From assembly GCA_039026555.1 (NCBI GenBank), contig JBCCMB010000032.1:1-23451 (forward strand): a stretch of DNA of 23,451 nucleotides. Direction: 5' to 3'. This document shows positions 15,659 through 22,409 of the stretch, piece after piece. The notes below the pieces were generated by a model. It saw only the letters and a list, made by a program, of their open reading frames with translations. It was not told where the DNA came from and made no database searches. The DNA comes from JBCCMB01 sp039026555 (GTDB lineage: Bacteria; Pseudomonadota; Alphaproteobacteria; Caulobacterales; Hyphomonadaceae). Within the stretch, counting starts at the first letter, position 1. Each line of letters begins with the position of its first letter. Both the position numbers and the translations under genes were made by a program.

Positions 15659-16618
15659 CTAAGCGTCGTCTTCGAGGCGTTTTGCGAACGCTTCCAAATC
15701 TTCCGGCGTGTTCAATGTCACGCCCTCGACCTCTTTCGCGGTGCGACGGTTCATCACCGTCAGCACCTTGCCCGCGCCGGCCTCAGCGAACAGGGTCACG
15801 CCGCCCGCCGGCGACGCCATCCATTCAACGCTTTCGCGCCAACGCACGCGGCCGGTCACCTGCTCAACCAATTGATCGCGGATCTCGGTCGGATCGGATG
15901 TGGGCGCCGCTGTAACATTCGCGACGATCGGCGCGGCCGGCGCGTTGATCACTGTATCGGCGAGCGCTTCGGCCATGCGATCCTGAGCAGGCTTCATCAG
16001 CGCGCAGTGGAAGGGCGCGGAAACCGCCAACAACACCGCCTTTTTGGCGCCGGCGGCCTTCGCCGCTTCAGCCGCCGCCTCAACGGCCGCTTTTGCGCCC
16101 GACAGCACGATTTGCCCAGGCGCATTATCGTTCGCCAGATCGCACGGACCGTGCACGCGACCCGCTTCCGCGGCCGCTTCAGCCGTCGCGACATCCGCGC
16201 CCAACAACGCCGCCATCGCACCCTCGCCCGGCGCGACAGCGTCCTGCATCGCTTCGCCTCGCAATCGCAGGAGACGCGCCGCATCCGACAAACCAATCGC
16301 TCCGGCGGACGCCAACGCCGAGTATTCGCCCAGAGAATGTCCCGCCAAGAATTTCGCACGGTCGGGCGCCAAGCCAAACTCCGTCTCCAGCGCGCGCATA
16401 GCGGCGACCGAGACCGCCATTAAGGCCGGCTGGGTGTTCGCGGTCAGCGTTAGAGCGTCCTCAGGTCCATTCCAAATGATATCGGAAAAGCGTTCGCCAA
16501 GCGCCTCATCCACCTCGTCAAAGACCGCTTTAGAAGCCGGAAATGCGTCCGCGAGCGCCTTGCCCATCCCCACGCTTTGAGCCCCTTGGCCCGGAAAAAT
16601 GAAGGCGAAAGCGCCCAT
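15659..16618 (-). CDS. fabD: Malonyl-CoA:ACP transacylase
   Basis: A 319-residue transacylase that charges ACP with malonate for chain extension. The N-terminal FIFPGQGAQSVGMG, the nucleophile motif GHSLGEYSAL with S95, and H204 in SAPFHCALM form the standard active site. The middle section is rich in alanine. The ATG at 16618 has AGGAG 7 bases upstream. It is the first gene of the minus-strand run fabD-fabG-acpP-fabF-mltG-yicC-gmk and diverges from rpsF across a 257-base gap. Confidence 0.97.
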   Translation of the reverse strand: MGAFAFIFPGQGAQSVGMGKALADAFPASKAVFDEVDEALGERFSDIIWNGPEDALTLTANTQPALMAVSVAAMRALETEFGLAPDRAKFLAGHSLGEYSALASAGAIGLSDAARLLRLRGEAMQDAVAPGEGAMAALLGADVATAEAAAEAGRVHGPCDLANDNAPGQIVLSGAKAAVEAAAEAAKAAGAKKAVLLAVSAPFHCALMKPAQDRMAEALADTVINAPAAPIVANVTAAPTSDPTEIRDQLVEQVTGRVRWRESVEWMASPAGGVTLFAEAGAGKVLTVMNRRTAKEVEGVTLNTPEDLEAFAKRLEDDA

Positions 16619-16666
16619 TCGCGGTCTCCTCTCCCAATCGGCGTGTTGTTCTCTTATGGGTGCTAT

Positions 16667-16695
16667 TGGTTAGAGCCGGACCCGAGCGGACGCAA
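16667..16695 (-). promoter_or_regulatory. Weak candidate promoter for the fabD run
   Basis: On the minus strand TTGCGT (16695-16690) and TAACCA (16672-16667) are 17 bases apart, giving a leader of roughly 40 bases before the fabD ATG. The second hexamer is poor. Match by eye only. Confidence 0.22.
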
Positions 16696-16733
16696 GGCGC
16701 TGTGTAAATCAACGTGAAAACACGCATGATCGC

Positions 16734-16762
16734 TTGCAATGGCGGGCGTTTGGCGGTAATTG
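16734..16762 (+). promoter_or_regulatory. Candidate promoter for rpsF-rpsR-rplI
   Basis: TTGCAA (16734-16739) and TAATTG (16757-16762) are separated by 17 bases. Transcription from about 16769 would give a leader of about 107 bases before rpsF, long enough for a regulatory RNA structure. Match by eye only. Confidence 0.33.
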
Positions 16763-16875
16763 CGCGCTTCGCCAAAGCGGCGGTCCCAAGATCCATAGTG
16801 GATGCGAGGGATCCGACGCGGCCCGGCCGCCCTTCGACCGGACTGCGCCGTCGCTTGCTAGAAGGGACAAAATCT

Positions 16876-17277
16876 ATGGCGTTTTACGAGCACGTGATCG
16901 TGTCTCGGCCAGACATCTCACCCCAACAGGTGGATGCGTTGGTTGAAGAGATCACCACGATCATCACAGAGAATGAAGGCGCGGTCGGCAAGACCGAATA
17001 TTGGGGCCTTCGCAATCTCTCCTACCCCATCAAAAAATCCCGCAAGGGCCATTACTCGCTTTTGAACATCGACGCCCCCGCTGGCGCGATACATGAGCTT
17101 GAGCGTCGCCTGCGCATTAATGAAGACGTTCTTCGCTACCTCACCATCCGCGTTGAAGAATTGTCGGACGAACCTTCTCCCATCCTGTCGCGTAAAGACC
17201 GGGATCGGGGCGATCGCGGAGATCGGGGCGATAGAGATCGCGGCGAACGTCGTCCGCGTCGGGATCGGGAGGATTAA
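16876..17277 (+). CDS. rpsF: 30S ribosomal protein S6 (bS6)
   Basis: A 133-residue ribosomal protein that binds the central domain of 16S rRNA together with S18, which is encoded next. The N-terminal MAFYEHVIVSRPDISPQQVD, the central WGLRNLSYPIKKSRKGHYSLLNI and the helix HELERRLRINEDVLRYLTIRVE give the ferredoxin-like fold. The last 25 or so residues are a tail of arginine, aspartate, glycine and glutamate (repeated RGD steps) coded by an 18-base tandem repeat. The start at 16876 has GAAGGGA 8 bases upstream; the frame stays open upstream but is not part of the protein. The rpsR ATG follows 3 bases after the stop. Confidence 0.97.
   Translation: MAFYEHVIVSRPDISPQQVDALVEEITTIITENEGAVGKTEYWGLRNLSYPIKKSRKGHYSLLNIDAPAGAIHELERRLRINEDVLRYLTIRVEELSDEPSPILSRKDRDRGDRGDRGDRDRGERRPRRDRED
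17203..17232 (+). repeat. Tandem repeat inside the rpsF tail, 18-base period
   Basis: GATCGGGGCGAT occurs at 17203-17214 and again at 17221-17232, in the same reading frame, and encodes repeated Asp-Arg-Gly-Asp steps of the S6 tail. It is an in-frame unit that could change copy number by slippage without breaking the gene. Confidence 0.7.
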
Positions 17278-17280
17278 GAC

Positions 17281-17541
17281 ATGGCCCAAAAAGGCATCAA
17301 CATCTCCAACATTCCGTCCCGACGGCCGTTCAGCCGTCGTCGGAAAGTCTGCCCGTTCTCCGGTGAGAAAGCTCCGGCGATCGATTATAAAGATGTGAAG
17401 CTCCTGCAGCGTTACATCTCGGAAAAAGGCAAGATCGTGCCAGCCCGCATCACGGCGGTCTCGCACAAGAAACAGCGTCGCCTTGCGCAAGCCATCAAGC
17501 GCGCGCGGCACCTGTCTCTTCTGCCTTACGCTGTGAAGTAG
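17281..17541 (+). CDS. rpsR: 30S ribosomal protein S18 (bS18)
   Basis: An 86-residue basic protein, the partner of S6 on the 30S platform. The family core is visible as DYKDVKLLQRYISEKGKIVPARITAVSHKKQRRLAQAIKRARHL broken by no gap, with the characteristic KIVPARITG-like loop (here TAVS). The N-terminal extension has an arginine cluster (RRPFSRRRK) and one cysteine (CPF); the full zinc set of some S18 proteins is not seen. It lies between rpsF and rplI in the standard order. Confidence 0.98.
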   Translation: MAQKGINISNIPSRRPFSRRRKVCPFSGEKAPAIDYKDVKLLQRYISEKGKIVPARITAVSHKKQRRLAQAIKRARHLSLLPYAVK

Positions 17542-17550
17542 GAGACGATC

Positions 17551-18138
17551 ATGGAAGTCATCCTACTCGAGCGCGTCGAAAAGCTCGGCGCCATCGGCGA
17601 CGTCGTCGGCGTCAAGAACGGCTATGCGCGCAATTTCCTGATCCCGCAGGGCAAGGCGCTGCTGGCGACGGAGCGCAATAAAAGGCGTTTTGAAGCCGAG
17701 CGCGAGCAGATCGAAGCGCGCAATGCGGAAGCCCGTACGGCGGCCAAATCGGAAGGCGAGCAGGTTGATGGATCAACCTACGTCCTGATCCGTCAATCCG
17801 GCGACACCGGGCAATTGTACGGTTCGGTGTCCGCCCGCGATATCTGCGAAGCGGCGCAAGCTGCCGGACACGCTTTGCAAAAGAGCCAGATCCAACTCAA
17901 TCAGCCGATTAAAACAATTGGCGTGCATGAGGTGTCGGTTCGTTTGCACGCGGAAGTCTCCGTGACGGTCACGATCAATGTGGCGCGCTCGGAAGATGAA
18001 GCCGAGCGTCAAGCGGCGGGCGAAAACGTTATTGAAGCGGCCTTCGCCGCAGATCGCGCAGAAGCCGATGAAGCCGCTGCGGAAATTGCGGAAGCGGCGG
18101 CCGAAGCCGCTGCGGAACGTGGACCGGCCGAAGAATAA
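17551..18138 (+). CDS. rplI: 50S ribosomal protein L9 (bL9)
   Basis: A 195-residue L9. The N-terminal domain opens MEVILLERVEKLGAIGDVV and has the classic NGYARNFLIPQGKA loop that binds 23S rRNA. A long connecting helix covers about 40-70, and the C-terminal domain holds LYGSVSARDI and HEVSVRLHAEVSVTVTINV. About 45 residues beyond the usual end form an acidic, alanine/glutamate-rich tail; E. coli L9 is about 149 residues. Such tails are common in alphaproteobacteria as far as I recall. The gene is 9 bases after rpsR and is followed by a strong terminator. Confidence 0.97.
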   Translation: MEVILLERVEKLGAIGDVVGVKNGYARNFLIPQGKALLATERNKRRFEAEREQIEARNAEARTAAKSEGEQVDGSTYVLIRQSGDTGQLYGSVSARDICEAAQAAGHALQKSQIQLNQPIKTIGVHEVSVRLHAEVSVTVTINVARSEDEAERQAAGENVIEAAFAADRAEADEAAAEIAEAAAEAAAERGPAEE

Positions 18139-18162
18139 TCGACCCGAAATTCAATCGATTCC

Positions 18163-18195
18163 AAAGGGAGCCGTTTTTTGACGGCTCCCTTTTTT
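18163..18195 (+). terminator. Intrinsic terminator of the rpsF-rpsR-rplI operon
   Basis: A perfect 12-base stem AAAGGGAGCCGT (18163-18174) pairs with ACGGCTCCCTTT (18181-18192) around a 6-base loop TTTTTG; the T run continues to 18195. It begins 25 bases after the rplI stop and works in the plus direction. This is the only clear intrinsic terminator in the window. Confidence 0.95.
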
Positions 18196-18285
18196 ATCAG
18201 GCTTGTTATCCCCAACCGCACGCATTTTTGTGGACGACTGCAAGTTAGGCGCGAATCGCCGGAAGATCCGGGTTAGGACATAGTC
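18196..18285 (+). promoter_or_regulatory. Upstream region of dnaB with two DnaA-box-like sites
   Basis: This 90-base stretch should contain the dnaB promoter, since the rplI terminator precedes it. TTATCCCCA (18206-18214) differs by one base from the DnaA box TTATCCACA. TGTGGACGA (18229-18237) is a weaker match in the opposite orientation (two differences). TTAGGA lies 7 bases before the ATG. I see no clear hexamer pair. Confidence 0.3.
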
Positions 18286-19761
18286 ATGGCAAACGAACCC
18301 GCACTTCAGCTCGTCAAAACCGACGCGTCCGACACGCCGCACAACCTCCCCGCCGAAATGGCGGTGTTGGGGGCCGTCCTCTTCGACAACAACGCGTATC
18401 AGCGCATTGGCGACATCCTTCGCGCCACAGATTTTTACGCGCCGGCGAACGGCGCGATCTATGAAGTTGCGCAGCAGCTCATCCTCAATGGACGCGTCGC
18501 GGACGGCGTCACCCTCCGCGAGCATTTCGATCGGGATGGCGAACTCGCCGAAATCGGCGGCGCGCAATACCTGACCGATCTGCTGGACAGCGCCGCCTTC
18601 GGCCCGGAGGTTACCGATTACGCCAATCTGATCCGCGACCTGGCCGTTCGGCGCGAATTGATAGATATCGGCTCGGAAGTCGTTCAGACCGCCTCACGAG
18701 GCGACCAAGCCAGCGACGGCGCGGCGCAAATTGAGGCGGCGGAGCGGCGTTTGTTCGATTTGGCGGAGCGCGGGACCTCGTCCGGCGGGTTTGAGAACTT
18801 CGGATCAGCGTTGGCGACATCGATCGAGATGGCGACGGCGGCATACAAGCGCGACGGCAAAATCGCGGGAATTTCGACTGGGCTGGAAAAGCTCGACGAC
18901 AAATTGGGCGGCTTGCACCCGTCGGATCTGATCATCCTCGCCGGGCGCCCCTCAATGGGAAAATCGGGACTGGCGACAAACATCGCCGTCAACATCGCCA
19001 TGAAATGCCAACGTGAAGTCCAACCCGATGGGTCGAAGAAGACTATGGACGGCGGCGTGGTCGGCTTCTTCTCTCTCGAGATGTCGTCCGAACAGCTTGC
19101 GACGCGGATCTTGGCGGATGTCGCGTCTATCTCGTCCCACCTCATCCGACAGGGAGATCTCGAACCGCGCGATTATGAAAAACTGCGCGAGGCGGCGGCG
19201 CAGATCGAGAATTTACCTCTGCATATCGACGATACGGGCGGCATTTCGATTTCCCAACTCGCCGCGCGAGCGCGGCGGCTTCAGCGTAGCCATGGGCTGG
19301 ACGTGCTGATCGTCGACTATCTGCAGCTCGTGACCGCCACCACCGGATCGCGGTCCGACGGGCGCGTGCAAGAAGTCTCGATGATTACGCAAAACCTGAA
19401 GGCGCTTGCAAAAGAGCTGAACATTCCGGTGATCGCGCTTGCTCAGCTCTCCCGTCAGGTGGAGCTGCGCGACGATAAGCGACCACAACTCTCAGACCTG
19501 CGCGAATCCGGCTCGATCGAGCAAGATGCGGACGCCGTGCTTTTCGTTTACCGCGAGAGCTATTATCTCGAACGCCAGGAACCGGATGAAGGCGATGAAG
19601 GGCACGCGGAGTGGAAAGAACGTTTCAACGCCAAGCGAAACATGGCCGAAGTGATTGTCGGCAAGCAGCGCCACGGTCCTATCGGCAAGGTGGAGCTGTC
19701 CTACGAGCCCAATTTCGTGCGCTTCGGCAATCTGGAGCACCGCTACGAGGAGCGCCACTAG
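18286..19761 (+). CDS. dnaB: Replicative DNA helicase DnaB
   Basis: A 491-residue hexameric helicase that unwinds DNA ahead of the replication fork. The N-terminal domain begins with NLPAEMAVLGAVLFDNNAY (20-38) and ends near 170. The RecA-like domain has Walker A GRPSMGKS (220-227), the catalytic glutamate in SLEMSSEQL (E264), Walker B LIVDYLQL (341-348) and ALAQLSRQVE (384-393), followed by DLRESGSIEQDAD, which is strongly conserved. No intein is present. The ATG at 18286 is well supported by the ribosome site. The gene is separated from rplI by a terminator and leads into alr after 19 bases. Confidence 0.98.
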   Translation: MANEPALQLVKTDASDTPHNLPAEMAVLGAVLFDNNAYQRIGDILRATDFYAPANGAIYEVAQQLILNGRVADGVTLREHFDRDGELAEIGGAQYLTDLLDSAAFGPEVTDYANLIRDLAVRRELIDIGSEVVQTASRGDQASDGAAQIEAAERRLFDLAERGTSSGGFENFGSALATSIEMATAAYKRDGKIAGISTGLEKLDDKLGGLHPSDLIILAGRPSMGKSGLATNIAVNIAMKCQREVQPDGSKKTMDGGVVGFFSLEMSSEQLATRILADVASISSHLIRQGDLEPRDYEKLREAAAQIENLPLHIDDTGGISISQLAARARRLQRSHGLDVLIVDYLQLVTATTGSRSDGRVQEVSMITQNLKALAKELNIPVIALAQLSRQVELRDDKRPQLSDLRESGSIEQDADAVLFVYRESYYLERQEPDEGDEGHAEWKERFNAKRNMAEVIVGKQRHGPIGKVELSYEPNFVRFGNLEHRYEERH

Positions 19762-19780
19762 ACGCGCTTATGCGCCGCGC

Positions 19781-20848
19781 GTGACCAGCCCGCAAATCTA
19801 CCCTGAAATCCAAATCGATTTGGATGCGATCGTCGCAAATTGGCGACGCTTGGAAGCGCTGTCCGGAGCGAGGGCGACGCCTGTCGTGAAGGCCGACGGT
19901 TATGGATTGGGCGCGGATAGAATCGTTAAAGCGCTTCAGAACGCCGGCGCGGACATCTTCTACGTCGCGTATGCTTTTGAGGGCGAAGCGCTACGCATAT
20001 CGCTCGGCGCAGGACCGGAAATTCGCGTTTTTCACGGCGTCTCGCCTGCCGAGATCGACGTTTTCAGGGCGCATGATCTAACGCCCGTCCTCAATTCGCT
20101 CGACCAAATCCAAGCTTGGGCCGCGATCTCTGACGGACGCAAACCCGTGCTGCATATCGACACCGGGATGAACCGATTAGGCCTCGCCAAATCCGATACC
20201 GCATCGATAGCGGAACGGATCGAACCCATCGCGATTATGAGCCACTTGGCGTGCGCGGATGACGCCTCAAATCCTATGAACGCCCGCCAGCTGAGTGAGT
20301 TTCTCAACGTCGCGCAGGCGTTCCCCGGCGTTCCGCGCAGCTTGTCCGCCTCAGCCGGGGCGCTGCTTGGCCGCGAATACGGGCTCGACGAAATACGCCC
20401 CGGCATTGGCCTTCACGGCGGCGGCCCCCGCCCGGCCTCCGGCCCCGATCTGACGCAGGCGGCGACATTGACCGCGCCCATCCTTCAAATCCGAGCGATT
20501 AGTCCAGATGAAACAAGCGGTTACGGCGCCACTTTTTCGCCCGAAGCGCCCGCCATGCTCGCCTGCGCGTCAATCGGCTACGCCGATGGATTGTTGCGTA
20601 CTGGCTCAAACAAGGGCTATGCGATGGTGCAAGGCCAGAGGCGGCCGATCGTGGGGCGTATTTCCATGGATCTGACAATGATCGATATTACCGGGCTTGA
20701 TACAAAAATCGGCGAGCCCGTTGTTTTCTTTGGACCCGATTTGCCTATCCGCGAACAGGCGGACGCATTCGGGACGATTGATTATGAATTGCTGACCTCG
20801 CTGGGCGGGCGTGTGAAGCGCACCTATACTGGAGGCGCCGCCGGATGA
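19781..20848 (+). CDS. alr: Alanine racemase
   Basis: A 355-residue PLP enzyme that makes D-alanine for peptidoglycan. The PLP lysine is K37 in VVKADGYGLGAD. The catalytic tyrosine is Y267 in SIGYADGLLR, and R207 in RPGIGL matches the arginine that contacts the PLP ring nitrogen. GYGATF, GRISMD and TIDYELLTSLGGR are standard blocks. H125 (LHIDTGMNRLG) stands where many Alr proteins have a lysine that can be carbamylated, and H212 (GLHGGGP) replaces a usual tyrosine. The start is taken at GTG 19781, as no ATG lies in frame between the dnaB stop and the conserved N-terminus; no clear ribosome site precedes it. The frame is open back to 19655 but that overlaps dnaB. The stop overlaps mlaE as ATGA. 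Confidence 0.92.
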   Translation: MTSPQIYPEIQIDLDAIVANWRRLEALSGARATPVVKADGYGLGADRIVKALQNAGADIFYVAYAFEGEALRISLGAGPEIRVFHGVSPAEIDVFRAHDLTPVLNSLDQIQAWAAISDGRKPVLHIDTGMNRLGLAKSDTASIAERIEPIAIMSHLACADDASNPMNARQLSEFLNVAQAFPGVPRSLSASAGALLGREYGLDEIRPGIGLHGGGPRPASGPDLTQAATLTAPILQIRAISPDETSGYGATFSPEAPAMLACASIGYADGLLRTGSNKGYAMVQGQRRPIVGRISMDLTMIDITGLDTKIGEPVVFFGPDLPIREQADAFGTIDYELLTSLGGRVKRTYTGGAAG

Positions 20849-21648
20849 GCGGATCAGCGATCAACCAAATAGCCTCTCCGTTTGCATCCATTGGGCGAGC
20901 GACCCTCAGCGGCTTCCGAGAAATCGGAAGCGTAGCGCTATTCGCGGCGAAAGTTCTGTTCGCGTGCGTGACGCCGCCGATTTATCTGCGGGAAACTTGG
21001 CGCCAATGCGGGATGATCGGCTTTTACTCGCTCCCGGTGGTCGGCCTGACAGCCGTCTTTATCGGGGCGGCGCTAGCGCTGAACATTTATGTCGGCGGAT
21101 CGCGCTTCAACGCCGAGCAATTGGTGCCGACCATCGTGGTTTTGGGCATTACGCGGGAACTTGGGCCTGTTCTGGCCGGCCTCATGCTCGCAGGACGCGT
21201 CAGCGCCGGCATAGCAGCGGAAATCGGGGCCATGCGCGTGACCGAGCAAATCGACGCGCTGCATACGCTCTCGGCCAACCCGACGCGCTTTTTGTTCGCC
21301 CCTCGGGTGATCGCCGCGACTTTGACACTGCCCATCCTCGTGCTGATCGCCGACATTATCGGCGTGATGGGCGGCTATCTCGTCAGCGTCGGCGCGTTGG
21401 GTTTCAACGGAACGATCTATCTGCGCAACACGATCGATTTCCTAACGCCGGACGACGTGATCACAGGCCTTATCAAAGCCGGCGTGTTTGGAACCATCAT
21501 CGCGCTTATGGGGTGTTATCAAGGCGACCGCTCCGGCGGCGGCGCCGGCGGCGTGGGACGTGCGGCGACATTGGCGGTGGTCGGCGCCGCGGTGCTGATC
21601 CTCGCCTCCAACTACCTCCTCACCGCAGCCTTTACGGAGGGCGGATAA
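20845..21648 (+). CDS. mlaE: ABC transporter permease MlaE
   Basis: A 267-residue inner-membrane permease of the Mla phospholipid transport system, which moves phospholipids between inner and outer membranes and helps keep the outer leaflet free of them. The family block RELGPVLAGLMLAGRVSAG continuing to EIG (104-128) is followed by the signature RVTEQIDALHTLSANP (131-146). Hydrophobic segments lie near 60-82, 95-118, 155-183 and at the C-terminus. The ATG overlaps the alr stop by 4 bases and the stop is directly followed by the mlaF ATG. No mlaD, mlaC or mlaB follows in this window. Confidence 0.93.
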   Translation: MSGSAINQIASPFASIGRATLSGFREIGSVALFAAKVLFACVTPPIYLRETWRQCGMIGFYSLPVVGLTAVFIGAALALNIYVGGSRFNAEQLVPTIVVLGITRELGPVLAGLMLAGRVSAGIAAEIGAMRVTEQIDALHTLSANPTRFLFAPRVIAATLTLPILVLIADIIGVMGGYLVSVGALGFNGTIYLRNTIDFLTPDDVITGLIKAGVFGTIIALMGCYQGDRSGGGAGGVGRAATLAVVGAAVLILASNYLLTAAFTEGG

Positions 21649-22407
21649 ATGACCCAGCCGCTCTTAGAGATGTGCGATCTTTACAAATCCTTCGGTCCGA
21701 AACACGTGCTGAGAGGGTTCGATTTGAGCGTGGCGCCCGGCCAATCTGTTGTCATTATCGGCGGATCAGGAACCGGCAAATCCGTGTCGCTGAAATGTGC
21801 GCTTGGGTTGATCCAGGCCGACAAGGGCGACATTCGACTGGACGGCAAAGTTCTTAAAAAATCCAGCGAGCGCGAAGAAATGCGCCGCCGAACGGGCATG
21901 CTTTTCCAGGGCGGCGCTTTGTTTGACAGCCTCACCGTCTGGGAAAACGTCGCTTTCTTATTGCTCTATCGCGACGGCCTCGATCGCAAAACAGCCAAGG
22001 ATCGCGCGATCGAAACGCTCGCCAAGGTCCGATTGGGAGCATCGGTGGCGGATCAGCGCCCGGCGGAATTGTCTGGCGGCATGCAAAAACGCGTCGGCCT
22101 CGCGCGCGCCATTATCGCATCGCCGGACATTATCTTTTTCGATGAGCCCACCACCGGTCTCGACCCGATTACCGCGGACGCCGTAAATGATCTCATCGTC
22201 GAGCATGTGAAGGCCCTCGGCGCCGCCGCCGTGACTATCACCCACGACATGGCCAGCGTCCGAAAAATAGCGGACGACATCGCCCTTCTCTATGAAGGCC
22301 GCATCCTCTGGCGTGGACCCGTCAGCCAGATGGACAATTCCGGCAATGAGCATGTCGACCAATTCGTCCACGGCCGCGCCGACGGCCCCATCCAGCCGGC
22401 GATTTAG
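21649..22407 (+). CDS. mlaF: ABC transporter ATP-binding protein MlaF
   Basis: A 252-residue ATPase subunit that pairs with MlaE. Walker A is GGSGTGKS (38-45), the Q-loop is in MLFQGGALFDSLTVWENV, the signature is LSGGM (141-145), Walker B is IIFFDEPTTGLDP (161-173) and the switch histidine is H199 in ITHDMASVRKIAD. The GGALFDSLTV stretch after the Q-loop and the LSGGMQKRVGLARA form are characteristic of the MlaF/Ttg2A subgroup rather than amino-acid importers. It begins at the base after the mlaE stop; radA starts 2 bases after its own stop. Confidence 0.95.
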   Translation: MTQPLLEMCDLYKSFGPKHVLRGFDLSVAPGQSVVIIGGSGTGKSVSLKCALGLIQADKGDIRLDGKVLKKSSEREEMRRRTGMLFQGGALFDSLTVWENVAFLLLYRDGLDRKTAKDRAIETLAKVRLGASVADQRPAELSGGMQKRVGLARAIIASPDIIFFDEPTTGLDPITADAVNDLIVEHVKALGAAAVTITHDMASVRKIADDIALLYEGRILWRGPVSQMDNSGNEHVDQFVHGRADGPIQPAI

Positions 22408-22409
22408 GC

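Larger units (their letters stand above)
16619..16875. other. Divergent intergenic region fabD / rpsF, with possible structured leader
   Basis: The largest gap in the window at 257 bases. It holds the weak promoter candidates for both directions. The part after 16765 is rich in short inverted repeats, for example ATCCA-TAG-TGGAT (16791-16803) and a CGCTT/AAGCG pair just upstream, then a very GC-rich stretch with CCGG elements at about 16820-16850. An in-frame extension of rpsF back to 16714 is open but has no family similarity. GAAGGGA at 16861-16867 is the rpsF ribosome site. Confidence 0.4.

Noticed and set aside
16714..16875. In-frame extension of rpsF
   Set aside because: S6 proteins begin at MxxYE; the extension has no similarity and spans the presumed leader and promoter.
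19655..19780. In-frame extension of alr back into dnaB
   Set aside because: It overlaps the conserved dnaB C-terminus in another frame and codes for low-complexity sequence unlike Alr.
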